A stretch of 64,000 nt of DNA from Fulvia fulva (taxonomy: Eukaryota > Ascomycota > Dothideomycetes > Mycosphaerellales > Mycosphaerellaceae), in the NCBI RefSeq assembly GCF_020509005.1, contig NC_063012.1, positions 2,418,001-2,482,000 of the forward strand, given 5' to 3'. Position 1 is the first letter of the stretch. Every line of letters starts with the position of its first letter. Both the position numbers and the translations under genes were made by a program. The notes under the pieces are model-generated. The model ran no database searches and was not told the DNA's origin. It was given only the letters and a program-made list of their open reading frames with translations. Of the stretch, positions 24,740 to 36,315 are shown piece after piece.

Positions 24740-26020
24740 TTCAGCTCTAAACGCCGCGGAGGTGCCTAGCTACATTAGGCAACTCCTAGGTAATAGTAGC
24801 CTAGGCTACGGTACTAACGGCGCCTACGGCCCTATAGGCGAAGCCCCCCTAAGACAACTAGTAGCAACTTATAGAGGACGCAAAAAGTATAGAAACTAAC
24901 GATTAGCTCCCTTACCGGTCTCTATAGGTAATGATCACTTAGCTACGTACGGCGCTTATACTGTCGTATCACCAAGGGTAACAAGAAATAAGGACGACGT
25001 CCTAGGCGATTAGTAAGGCCACCCGGAATTAACACCCCTATAGCTAGGCATCGGTCGCGGTATCGATACTAGGCCCCCGCCTAACGCACGATATAGTTAC
25101 GATCCGTATTGTAGCAAAGGAAGACTAGGCCGAAGTTACGAAGCTATCGAACAAGGAGCTCGCCTAACGAATCAACTAACTAGGGGTAGTCGTAGTGAAC
25201 TAATAGTCTAACGGCACTCTATAGATCTATACTAGCTCTACTACTACTAGGAGGCACCTAGAGGTATAGCTATAGTAGGTATCTAAGGTTACGGTATTAG
25301 CGAAGGTCTTAACGAAACAATTTACGATCCTAGTCCACGACATGCCTAAGGAGTTTGACCTAACTAACTAGGGTCACCTACGCGCTCTCTAAGAGGACAA
25401 CCCGGTCACTCTTAACTCTCTAATCTAGAAGGCGACTTGGCTCTATAGGAAATGGCTAGAAGGCAAGAAGGCCTCGGCGCTAATAGTATAGCTATAAGAC
25501 GCGAAAGCGGCGGATCTAGCGATAGAACAAGGCCTAGTCTAGCAATATAGCCTTAAGACAGTAGAAAAGCACTCCTTATCCTTTCGTGTCCTCTAATGCT
25601 TCAAATGCTAACAGTATAGACACCAAACCTACACGTGTACAAACAAGTAGGCCTACTCGAACTATATAGGAGACTATATGTCTAGGGACTATATATCGAC
25701 TACGAGACGGTACGCGAACTGTCCGGGGCACTACCTATCGTATAGTACGGAATGCCTATAGCGGAAACTAGCGAAAAACAAGGCAATCACAAACAGAACC
25801 GTCGCCCTAAGATTCTACGGCGACCGTAAGGCTAGCCTATACCGGAACTAACTAGCGGCGGTCGGGTATAAGCGCCCTAGGGCCGAGAACGATATAAAGG
25901 ATACGTAACCTAGGGCGTACGGGAGGCCACGTGCTCTACTAGCTACGGCGAGGGAATCTAACTAGGCCCGGCTCCCCTTTAGTATATAGCCAATAGGCGT
26001 AGACTAGGACGTATAGGGTA
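24740..26020 (+). pseudogene. LINE beta ORF1 remnant
   Basis: A gag-like ORF1 can be read through stops. A first zinc knuckle CFKCxQYRHQTYTC is visible at about 25597-25640, and a second, partly mutated one follows, ending YSTEC at about 25750. It would bind element RNA. The region before the knuckles is rich in charged residues with no domain I recognise. Confidence 0.65.
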
Positions 26021-26059
26021 GTAGGATATAGGACGATATAGAGGAAATGATTATCGATA

Positions 26060-29000
26060 CCGATAACTAGCCTCGATACGCTAAGCATCATCTAGTATAA
26101 CGTCAACTATAGCAAGGATATAGTCTAGAACCATTTCCTATACGAGGCGGACCCGCGCGTCTACTACGTCCTTACAATCTAGGAGCTATAGATTAACCCG
26201 CACTATAAGAGACTAACGACCTATAAGTCACTAGGCTATACGATATGCCTACGAGGCGACGGTAGACCCCGTACGTGCTTCTATATTAGCAAGGATATAC
26301 TAGAATCCGACTAGGAGGTAGTGTACTACGTAGACGAAGAAGGCGGGGGCGATATTACCTCCCTCTACGTAGGTAGCACCTAGATACACAACCTATATAT
26401 ACAACCGCTAGCCTCGAGGTCTAGCCGCGACCTAGGGGTCTATAGACACCTAGACAGTGCGCTTAAGAGACAAGAGTGCCACATCGTAGTAGGAGACTTT
26501 AATATACACCACCCTTCCTAGGAAAGCCTTATGTAGCCGTACCCTATAGCCGACGAAGTACTCGACTTGATAGCGAGCAACGTAATTGCCCTTAATACCC
26601 CGAAGGACCTAGGTACCTAGAAGAGAGGGGGACTCTAAGGCACGATCGACCTCTCCTAGATCTTAGATAGCCACTACTACACGGTAACCTACTATAGGAT
26701 CGAATATAAACTCGAGGCGTCGTTAGACTACATGCTAGTCAGGACCTCTATTACGATATAGATACAATGTATACTAGCGGGAACCCCTAAGCCAAACTAG
26801 GGAAAGGCCTACTAGGCCAATATCTAGGCGTACCTCGATAACTCTAAGAGGCTAGTCTAGATCGCGTAGTAGTAATACAATAGTAAAGACGAGATAGACG
26901 AAGTAGTCTAGGGGTTGATAGACGAAATAAGAAAAGCGACCTTACTTTACGTTCCGCTTGCCTAACTAACGACATAGTCTAAACTATACTAGACGCCGGA
27001 GTACACTACGGTAGTAAGAGAAGCAAGGAGAGCCCGCCGGGTATAGACGAGTAGCTATAGCGGGGAGGCCTAGAACGTATATAGGGAGGCATACTAATAG
27101 AAGAAAGCTATAATACGAAGGGAGAAAGTAGTCGGCTAGAGGGCTATAGTAGAAGAAATCGCCGGTAAGCTAGAGAGGATGTAGAAGCTAGCGAAATGGG
27201 CCCGACAGGACCCTACATAGGGCCCCTCCTTCTCTATCCTAGCGCTACAATCGCCTAGTAGCCCGGTTAGCGACCCCGAGGCTAAGGCGCGTCTACTAGC
27301 TAGCAAGTTCTTCCCGCCCCTAGTCGAGGCTAATCTAAGTAACATAAACAGCTCTACTCCCCTAGCCCCTAGTATCGCGGTCTAATAGGAGGTGTCCGAG
27401 GGAGAAGTTGCCGCTATACTAAGGAAGTTGCCGGCGAAGAAAGCCCCGGGGCCGGATAGGATCCTAAACGAGCTACTAAAGAAGTGTAGAGATTAACTAG
27501 CCCTAGTAGTTATAGCGATCTTTAACGCCTGCCTATAGACCGGGTACTACCCGATAGCTTTTAAATAATCGACGATAGTGGTCCTACGTAAGCCGCAGAA
27601 GGAAGACTATACGTAGGTAAAGTCGTACCGCCTAATTACGCTCCTTAATACTCTTAGGAAGGCGCTTAAGAAGCTAGTTATAACGAGACTCTCCGAGGCG
27701 GTAGAGGAACACTCCCTACTCCCGGACACCTAGATAGGTACGCGCCTATAGCGATCGACGCTATCCGCGATAGAACTTATCACCTCTTAGGTAAAGGCTA
27801 TCTAGTATAAGAATAGGGACAAGGTGGCTTCCTTACTTAGCCTAGACATATCGGGAGCCTTCGACTACGTATTATACCCGCGGCTACTCTACATCCTAAG
27901 GTCGAAAGGACTCCCTAAGTGGCTTGTTAACTTCGTACGGTCCTACCTCTAAAACCGTAGTACGTCGATCCTAGTCGGCTAGTATAGAAGCCCATTTCAA
28001 GTAGTCTATACTAGAATCCCGTAAGGCTTAACGCTAGTACCTATTCTGTTCCTCTTCTTTATAGCGACGCTGCTCCTAGCCCTAGAATCCTAGAACACCG
28101 CTACGAGCGGCTTCGTAGACGATATAAACATCCTAGCGTAGTCTTCCTCGACTAAGGAGAACTATAGGCTACTAGAAGAGAAGCACAAGATCTACGAGGA
28201 CTAGGCTAGGAGGTACGGGGCTCGGTTTGCCCTAGAAAAGTACAATCTAATACACTTTACGCGCCGGCCACGGTTCTATAATATATAAGCTTCTATCTAG
28301 ATATAGGGGCATACGACTAACCCGGCAAATCAGCTTAGGATCCTCGGACTATAGGTAGACCCGGCGCTACGGTAGAGGAAGTACGTATAGGCAATATTAC
28401 GGAAAGCTAAATAGAATATAGTATTATGCTAGAGGCTCACTACGTCTATATAGGGGGCGGACTTCCGGTAGTTACGACTTCTATATATAGCTATTATACG
28501 GCCAGTCCTTACCTATAGTAGCTAAGTATAGTCCTTAGGCGAGAGGGCCTGCCTATCGAAGGGACTCGTCGCGCCGCTAGCGAAGATCTAAAACTAATGC
28601 CTAAGGAAGGTCACCGGGGTATATAAGTCGATACTAACGAGGATGCTTAAGTACGAGACCGCTATACCGCCGATCGACCTATATATCTAGGGACTACGGA
28701 CCTCCTACTTAGGCAAGTCGGCATAGTACCTAGTATAGAAGGTCATCGCTAGTATAGTCGTAAGGGCCCGCGAATCAGTACTAGCGTATAAGGGCATTCG
28801 ACCCGGAAACGAGCCGAACTACTGGGTAAGGGACGAATAGCTAGTAATATAATAGGAAGGTAAGAAATCGTTTGTAGAGCAACTATAGAAAGAGAGGTGG
28901 AATAACTAGGTTGTAGGGTATAGTAGACGCCCTTAGCTAGCGGGACAACCTAAGGAATAGTTAGCTACAAAATCCGCGGTTAAGTACCCCCCGAAGCTTA

Positions 29001-29440
29001 TCTACTACCGCCTTACGAGGGCATAGAGTAGTATAGCAACCTAACTACGAAGCGAACACATCGGCCTCTAGGGGTGCCTATTATAGAGGAAGGTTCTAGG
29101 ATACACGAATACTAGCTACCCCTACGGCTATCGCTCCTAGAACGTACGGCACGTACTCCTCGTCTATCCGAGGTGGTCGCTAGGAAGGGGGGAGTAGATA
29201 GTAAAGGCGAGGAACCGGACGATTAGGGCACTTCTTAATAACGCTAAGGACCTACGGCGTATTACGAACTAGATACTAGAGAAGGGCTAGCTAGAACAGT
29301 ACCGCCTAGTAGGAACAGTATAGGAAGAGAGGACACGACGTAGCGCGACGAGACCGGCTAGGAGCGGGGGCTAACGGGGTAGTGACATAGACTACGTACG
29401 TTCAGAGGGAAAGCTAAACTAGATAAGGAGTAGTCGGGGG
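26060..29440 (+). pseudogene. LINE beta ORF2 remnant
   Basis: The endonuclease shows YNVNYSKDIVQNHF near 26100, TIQE near 26175 and GDFNIHHPS at 26492-26518. The reverse transcriptase shows KKAPGPDRILNELL near 27445, VVLRKPQKEDYT near 27580, SLDISGAFDYV at about 27840-27870 and the catalytic GFVDDINIL at about 28109-28135. A C-terminal Cys/His segment with RSEHIGL lies near 29050-29170. I see no RNase H. The order and motifs match delta and epsilon. Trp codons are regularly stops. Confidence 0.8.
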
Positions 29441-30631
29441 CGGGAAGGGTTTTCACCTATTCGGGTTTCCCTTTGTATATAACAATAGATATATACCTAT
29501 ATAGGCCGGATAGGGTCCTAGAACAGGGGAATGACAAATCTATCTATCTATATATATAGAGAGGAAACTATGTTAGTAAAAACCCCTCCTCCTTCCCGTC
29601 TGTCTTTTCCTCCTAGTTATCGTCTTAAATTTCCCTTATTAGGGGTACGCTAGTGTTATAGGCCTGCCCTAATAACTACCCTATCTATAACCCCCCTCGC
29701 TTCCGCCTCTTATCTATCTACTCCTCCGTCTCGCTCGCGAGGCTAAACTACTAGAGGTATCCCTACTATAGTATCTACCGAGAGATTTGGCGAATGTTGC
29801 CTTTGTCCCTAATAATTAACTTATAGTCTCTCCTTCCCGCTCGGTACCTCTAATGTCCCCTGCCTCTCGCCCACTACGGGCATCGTAGTAGTATATGTTC
29901 TAGGTTTTACGATAGGTAGCTATACTAGTAGGCTAGGCTATAGATGTCTAGTACGCGTCTCCTAAATAGGTAGGCCCTTAATCTAATATATTCGGACCTG
30001 ATTTGGATTGCTATACTTGCTTCGGCCCTTGTCAGGTCCCTATATAGCTAGTAATTATGTCTCTAGAAGGCTCGGAGCGCTATTAGGCCTATTATCTTAG
30101 GGGGCTTCCTTTTCTAGTACTACTCCTATAGGTAGCTCGCTATCTGTTCCGCGAGGCTTTAGGTCTTAGCCTTGCTCCCGCCGGCCTAGCGAGTCCTACG
30201 CTCCTCCTCCTTTCGTGCTAGCTATTCGGTACTTGTCTATACGGCCGTAAAGGTAGTAAGGTCATCCTCTTTTTGGCTTGTCCTATATCCTACCCCTCTC
30301 CGGTAGCGGCTTTCTATCTTATTCTTTACCTCCTAGATCGTAGTTTGTACTAGGTAACCTGTCGTCTTTACCGCGTATTGAATTCTTATTCCCCGGATAT
30401 ACTGGCCGATTAGTAGTATTCCTGTCTCTATTTCTACCGTACTTATTAACTTTGTCTTATATACGCCTAGTACCCTACGTAGGTTACCTACCTATGTCCT
30501 ATTTAGGGGTTGCTCTATCCGTTTCGGGATCGGCTTGCCTACGCCTCCTGTTCCCTAAATCTATGCCCCGTATAATATAGCTAGTCTAACGATCGCCTTA
30601 TATATTACTCTTACCTTATCGAATGTTGCTC

Positions 30632-33600
30632 CCTATATAGATACTATAAGCCTCTTTATCGAGGCTTTATTAACTTGCGCTCGACTCTAGGCTTTCTTAA
30701 TCTATATATTCTAGCTTAGCTTCGGGTCGAGCTAGATCCCTAGTACTCGTAGCTCCGCTAATAGCTTAGTCTCGTAGCCTTGGATTCTTACCGCCGCCTT
30801 TATATTATAGTATGTTCTCGCTTTACTAAAGTGTATAAGTTAGTACTTTTTAGGGGCAAACCGGGCACTATACTTCTTTACCTACTCCTCGTATTTCTTG
30901 TGCCTATCTTTAAACTAGGCTAGGATGTTTATATCGTCTATAAACCTCGATACTAAGGTTTACGGAGAGGTAAGTAGGGGGATTAGATCCGACATAAATA
31001 TTAGAAACAGGATAGGGGAGAGAGTAGATCCCTAAGGTATTCTAGTCTCTACCTTTACCGGGTCGGACGTGTACCTTCCTAGGACTAGGTATGTCGTCCG
31101 TTCCTAGAGAAAGGAGTAGACGAACGTCGTTGCCTACTAGGGGATGCCTTTCTACTATAGGATATATATTAGCCTTTAGTATAAGACGTTCTCGAAGGCC
31201 CCTACGATGTCGAGGGATAGTAAGGACGCCGCTCGGTTCCTACCGTAGTGCTAGAGGGTCTGAATTTGCTCCGTAATTAGCTCTATTACTATTAGTATCG
31301 ATCGCTAGCTTCTTCCCCCTATCTATATTACTAGGAGTACGTAGTTGTCCTCGGTAAGCTACGTAAGTCTCTAGGCTACTATCTTTTCTAGGACCTTCCC
31401 TATCGTATTTAGAAGTGCTATTAGTCTATACGACTTGGGCTAAGTATAGTCTTCCTTCTATAGCTTACTACTCCCTATATAGACGCCGTAAGCCTCTTTA
31501 TCGAGGCTTCGTTAACTTACGCTCGACTCTAGGCTTTCTTAACCTATATATTCTAGCTTAGCTTCGGGTCGAGCTAGATCCCTAGTACTCGTAGCTCCGC
31601 TAATAGCTTTGTCTCGTAGCCTTAGATTCTTACCGCCGCCTTTATATTATAGTATGTTCTCGCTTTACTAAAGTGTATAAGTTAGTACTTTTTAGGGGCG
31701 AACCGGGCACTATACTTCTTTACCTACTCCTCGCATTTCTTATGCCTATCTTTAAGGAGGCGACAGTTCTCTTCTATCGAGTCTAACTAAGCTAGGATGT
31801 TTATATCGTCTACGAACCCCGATACTAAGGTTTACGGAGAGGTAAGTAGGGGGATTAGATCCGACATAAATATTAGAAACAGGATAGGGGAGAGAGTAGA
31901 TCCCTAAGGTATTCTAGTCTCTACCTTTACCGGGTCGGACGTATACCTTCCTAGGACTAGGTATGTCGTCCGTTCCTAGAGAAAGGAGTAGACGAACGTC
32001 GTTGCCTACTAGGGGATGCCTTTCTACTATAGGATATATATTAGCCTTTAGTATAAGACGTTCTCGAAGGCCCCTACGATGTCGAGGGATAGTAAGGACG
32101 CCGCTCGGTTCCTACCGTAGTGCTAGAGGGTCTGAATTTGCTCCGTAATTAGCTCTATTACTATTAGTATCGATCGCTAGCTTCTTCCCCCTATCTATAT
32201 TACTAGGAGTACGTAGTTGTCCTCGGTAAGCTACGTAAGTCTCTAGGCTACTATCTTTTCTAGGACCTTCCCTATCGTATTTAGAAGTGCTATTAGTCTA
32301 TACGACTTGGGCTAAGTATAGTCTTCCTTCTATAGCTTACTACTCCCTATATAGACGCCGTAAGCCTCTTTATCGAGGCTTCGTTAACTTACGCTCGACT
32401 CTAGGCTTTCTTAACCTATATATTCTAGCTTAGCTTCGGGTCGAGCTAGATCCCTAGTACTCGTAGCTCCGCTAATAGCTTTGTCTCGTAGCCTTAGATT
32501 CTTACCGCCGCCTTTATATTATAGTATGTTCTCGCTTTACTAAAGTGTATAAGTTAGTACTTTTTAGGGGCGAACCGGGCACTATACTTCTTTACCTACT
32601 CCTCGCATTTCTTATGCCTATCTTTAAGGAGGCGACAGTTCTCTTCTATCGAGTCTAACTAAGCTAGGATGTTTATATCGTCTACGAACCCCGATACTAA
32701 GGTTTACGGAGAGGTAAGTAGGGGGATTAGATCCGACATAAATATTAGAAACAGGATAGGGGAGAGAGTAGATCCCTAAGGTATTCTAGTCTCTACCTTT
32801 ACCGGGTCGGACGTATACCTTCCTAGGACTAGGTATGTCGTCCGTTCCTAGAGAAAGGAGTAGACGAACGTCGTTGCCTACTAGGGGATGCCTTTCTACT
32901 ATAGGATATATATTAGCCTTTAGTATAAGACGTTCTCGAAGGCCCCTACGATGTCGAGGGATAGTAAGGACGCCGCTCGGTTCCTACCGTAGTGCTAGAG
33001 GGTCTGAATTTGCTCCGTAATTAGCTCTATTACTATTAGTATCGATCGCTAGCTTCTTCCCCCTATCTATATTACTAGGAGTACGTAGTTGTCCTCGGTA
33101 AGCTACGTAAGTCTCTAGGCTACTATCTTTTCTAGGACCTTCCCTATCGTATTTAGAAGTACTATTAGTCTGTACGACTTGGGCTAAGTATAGTCTTCCT
33201 TCTATAGCTTACTACTCCCTATATAGACGCCGTAAGCCTCTTTATCGAGGCTTCGTTAACTTACGCTCGACTCTAGGCTTTCTTAACCTATATATTCTAG
33301 CTTAGCTTCGGGTCGAGCTAGATCCCTAGTACTCGTAGCTCCGCTAATAGCTTTGTCTCGTAGCCTTAGATTCTTACCGCCGCCTTTATATTATAGTATA
33401 TTCTCGCTTTACTAAAGTATATAAGTTAGTACTTTTTAGGGGCGAACCGGGTACTATACTTCTTTGCCTACTCCTCGTATTTCTTATACCTATCTTTAAG
33501 GAGGCGACAGTTCTCCTCTATCGAGTCTAACTAGGCTAGAATGTTTATGTCGTCTACGAATCCCGATACTAAGGTTTACGGAGAGGTAAGTAGGGGAATT

Positions 33601-34919
33601 AGATTAGACATAAATATTAGAAATAGGATAGAGGAGAGAGTAGATCCCTAAGGTATTCTAGCCTCTACCTTTACCGGGTCGGACGTATACCTCCCTAGGA
33701 CTAGGTATGTCGTCCGTTCCTAGAGAAAGGAGTAGACGAACTTCGTTACCTACTAGAGGATGCCTTTCTATTATAGAATATATATTAGCCTTTAGTATAA
33801 GATATTATCGAAGGCCCCTACGATGTCGAGGGATAGTAAGGACGCCGCTCGGTTACTACCGTAGTACTAGAGGGTCTGAATTTGCTCTATAATTAGCTCT
33901 ATTACTATTAGTATCGATCGTACCTAGTATAGAAGGTCATCGCTAGTATAGTCGTAAGGGCCCGCGAATTAGTACTAGCGTATAGGGGCATTCGACCCGG
34001 AAACAAGCCGAACTACCGGGTAAGGGACGAATAGCTAGCAATATAATAGGAAGGTAAGAAATCGTTTATAGAGCAACTATAGAAAGAGAGGTAGAACAAC
34101 TAGGTTGTAGGGCATAGTAGACGCCCTTAGCTAGCGGGACAACCTAAGGAATAGTTAGCTACAAAATCCGCGGTTAAGCACCCCCCGAAGCTTATCTACT
34201 ACCGCCTTACGAGGGCATAGAGTAGTATAGTAACCTAACTACGAAGCGAACACATCGGCCTCTAGGGGTACCTATTATAGAGGAAGGTTCTAGGATACAC
34301 GAATACTAGCTGCCCCTACGGCTATCGCTCCTAGAACGTACGGCACGCACTCCTCGTCTATCCGAGGTAGTCGCTAGGAAGGGGGGAGTAGATAGCAAAG
34401 GCGAGGAACCGGACGATTAGGGCACTTCTTAACAACGCTAAGGACCTACGGCGTATTACGAACTAGATACTAGAGAAGGGCTAGCTAGAACAGTACCGCC
34501 TAGTAGGAATAGTATAGGAAGAGAGGACACGACGTAGCGCGACGAGACCGGCTAGGAGCGGGGGCTAACGGGGTAGTGACATAGACTACGTACGTTTAGA
34601 GGGAAAGCTAAACTAGATAAGGAGTAGTTAGGGGCGGGAAGGGTTTTCACCTATTCGGGTTTCCCTTTATATATAATAATAGATATATACCTATATAGGC
34701 CGGATAGGGTCCTAGAATAGGGGAATGACAAATCTATCTATCTATTAGTGTCGATCGCTAGCTTCTTCCCCCTATCTATATTACTAGGAGTACGTAGTTG
34801 TTCTCGGCTAGCTACGTACGTCTCTAGGCTACTATCTTCTCTAAAACCTTCCCTATCGTATTTAGAAGTACGATTAGCCTATACGATTTAGGCTAAGTAT
34901 AGTCCTCCTTCTATAGCTT
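30632..34919 (-). repeat. 872-bp tandem array of the LINE gamma reverse transcriptase core, about four units
   Basis: Units lie at about 30632-31467 (with a 35-bp deletion near 30911), 31468-32339, 32340-33211, and 33212-33920 continued at 34741-34919. The period is exactly 872 bp. Each unit runs from the region after the FVDD motif back to the LRKPQKEDY block, so it includes the catalytic palm. Units 2 and 3 are almost identical and differ from unit 4 mainly by C-to-T type changes. The junction joins tagcttac to tactccctatat. Confidence 0.9.
33921..34741 (+). mobile_element. 5'-truncated LINE beta in array unit 4
   Basis: This 3' fragment of LINE beta of about 820 bp matches 28725-29549. 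It is bounded by the target-site duplication ctattagtatcgatcg at 33905-33920 and ctattagtgtcgatcg at 34742-34757, which differ by one RIP-type base. It interrupts array unit 4 and so entered after the array formed. Confidence 0.9.
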
Positions 34920-35879
34920 ACGTAGCACTACTATTATAGACTCTCTATACGGCTTCGGGTGATACCCTAGCCGTAGGTACGCGATAAATAGGTTTATAAG
35001 GCTCGGCGCGATCTCTTCTCTATACTCTTTTAGTATTAGGTTTAGTATTCTATCTAGGCCTTAGGCTTTTCGTCCTTTTAGCTTACTTATAACTCCTATT
35101 ACTATATTAGAGCTAACCGCCTAATCTATATCTAGGGGTTTAGGGTATATACTCGGGTCGATATCCGTAACGTCTACCTCTACTTATATTAAAAAGAAAT
35201 AGTCGGCTAATACTTTTGCCTTACCCCGAGGCGTAGTCTAGGCAATCCCTTCGCGGTCTACGATTAGAGGGAAGTAAGGGGTTCGTTACTCTTTAGGTAG
35301 TCGTACCTATTTAGCTAGTCTCTATATCTATTCCGGGTTTTCTATAACGAGCCCGATCGTCGCTCTCTAGTCCTATAGCTTATCGCGTCTTATCTATACC
35401 TTCTTCTCCTTTGTCGCGCGATAGTATTGCTCCTACGTCTCTTAGGTATACTCCTTCGTCTACTATCGCCTTACCCTTCTAGCCTCCTTTATCTTTCTAG
35501 AGCATTTAGGGGTCTAGAAGGCCTTCTACTACGTTAAGGGCCGGAGTAATAGCGTATATTGTTCCGCTACCTACTATATAGCCGAGGTAATCTGTTCTGC
35601 TACTTGATCTAGCTAAGCTATCGTCTCGAGTTCCCTATACTACGGTAGGTTCGCTATTAGGAAGTCTCTTATATCGTCCTAGCGTACCTTCTTCTAGTTA
35701 CGGCGTAGTTCGCTTACTAGCTCCTCTATTATCTTTACCCCTAGCGACGTTTAAATAGGGATATAGTCTTAGGAGGCCTCTAGCGCGTAGTTCGGTCGGT
35801 ATTAGACTAGTCTCTCTTTAAGTTCTCGTAATAGAAAGTATAGGTCAATTATACTTATACTTATACGGGCCTTCTACGT

Positions 35880-36300
35880 CTCTATTCCCTTTAGGGTTAC
35901 TAAGGCCATTCCGTAGCGTACGGTTATATCTAGTAGCTTTCCCTCTAAAAACGCGTACGGGAGAGTAAAGTCGAATCCCTACTATAGGTAGTAGAGGTTA
36001 AAGTCGCCGAGGAGTACTTACTTCGTATCTTAGCTTAGGCTCCGCTCTAGGTAGGCGAGGGTTCCTAGTTCCCTACTCGTCCGACCCCGCGGTAGCGGGT
36101 TATAAACGTTATAGATCTAGATAGAGCCTTATGTCGTATCGATCTAGATTAATATTATGTCTCCTAGGTTACCCTACTACGGTAGTATAACCTTCTACGA
36201 CTTAAGGTCTATAGTCTTACTTACGTATATATATGTCCGCGGGATAACGCCTCGTTCGCCCGCGATTACGGTATAGTATCTCCGGTCATTATAAGTAGCT
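35880..36300 (-). pseudogene. LINE gamma endonuclease C-terminal part
   Basis: On the minus strand from 36300 the reading is ELLATYNDRRYYTVIAG, then PRTYIYVSKTIDLKS, then LGDFNLYYL near 35985 and FDFTLPYAFLEGKLLDI near 35940. It completes the endonuclease whose N-terminal part is at 24310-24539. The gene was first split by LINE beta insertion and then separated by the inversion. Confidence 0.75.
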
Positions 36301-36315
36301 AGGAGTTCTATATAG

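Larger units (their letters stand above)
24540..29549 (+). mobile_element. LINE beta, near full length, copy beta-1
   Basis: This is a 5.0-kb LINE with ORF1, ORF2 and an atct-repeat tail at about 29537-29549. It is almost the reverse complement of 36316-41147. It starts about 190 bp upstream of where the second copy starts. Its left flank (ctatatagaactcct) and right flank (tatatatagagagg) are not duplicates of each other. Each matches a flank of the other beta copy instead, which shows recombination between the two. Confidence 0.85.
29550..36300 (-). mobile_element. LINE gamma, interior segment, inverted, with tandem array
   Basis: This is minus-strand LINE gamma from a point about 85 bp short of its 3' end (29564) to the middle of its endonuclease (36300). 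Its missing 3' tip is at 41148-41235 and its missing endonuclease start at 24310-24539, both on the plus strand. The reverse transcriptase core is amplified in tandem at 30632-34919, and a short LINE beta sits in the last unit. The endonuclease reads LGDFNLYYL at about 35975-36000. The whole is strongly RIPed. Confidence 0.8.

Noticed and set aside
31091..33892. Four nearly identical 61-codon plus-strand frames spaced 872 bp apart
   Set aside because: They lie antisense to LINE gamma reverse transcriptase and recur only because the DNA is tandemly repeated.
30632..34919. A CRISPR-like or satellite array
   Set aside because: The unit is 872 bp of LINE reverse transcriptase with no spacers; it is a tandem duplication in a fungal retroelement.
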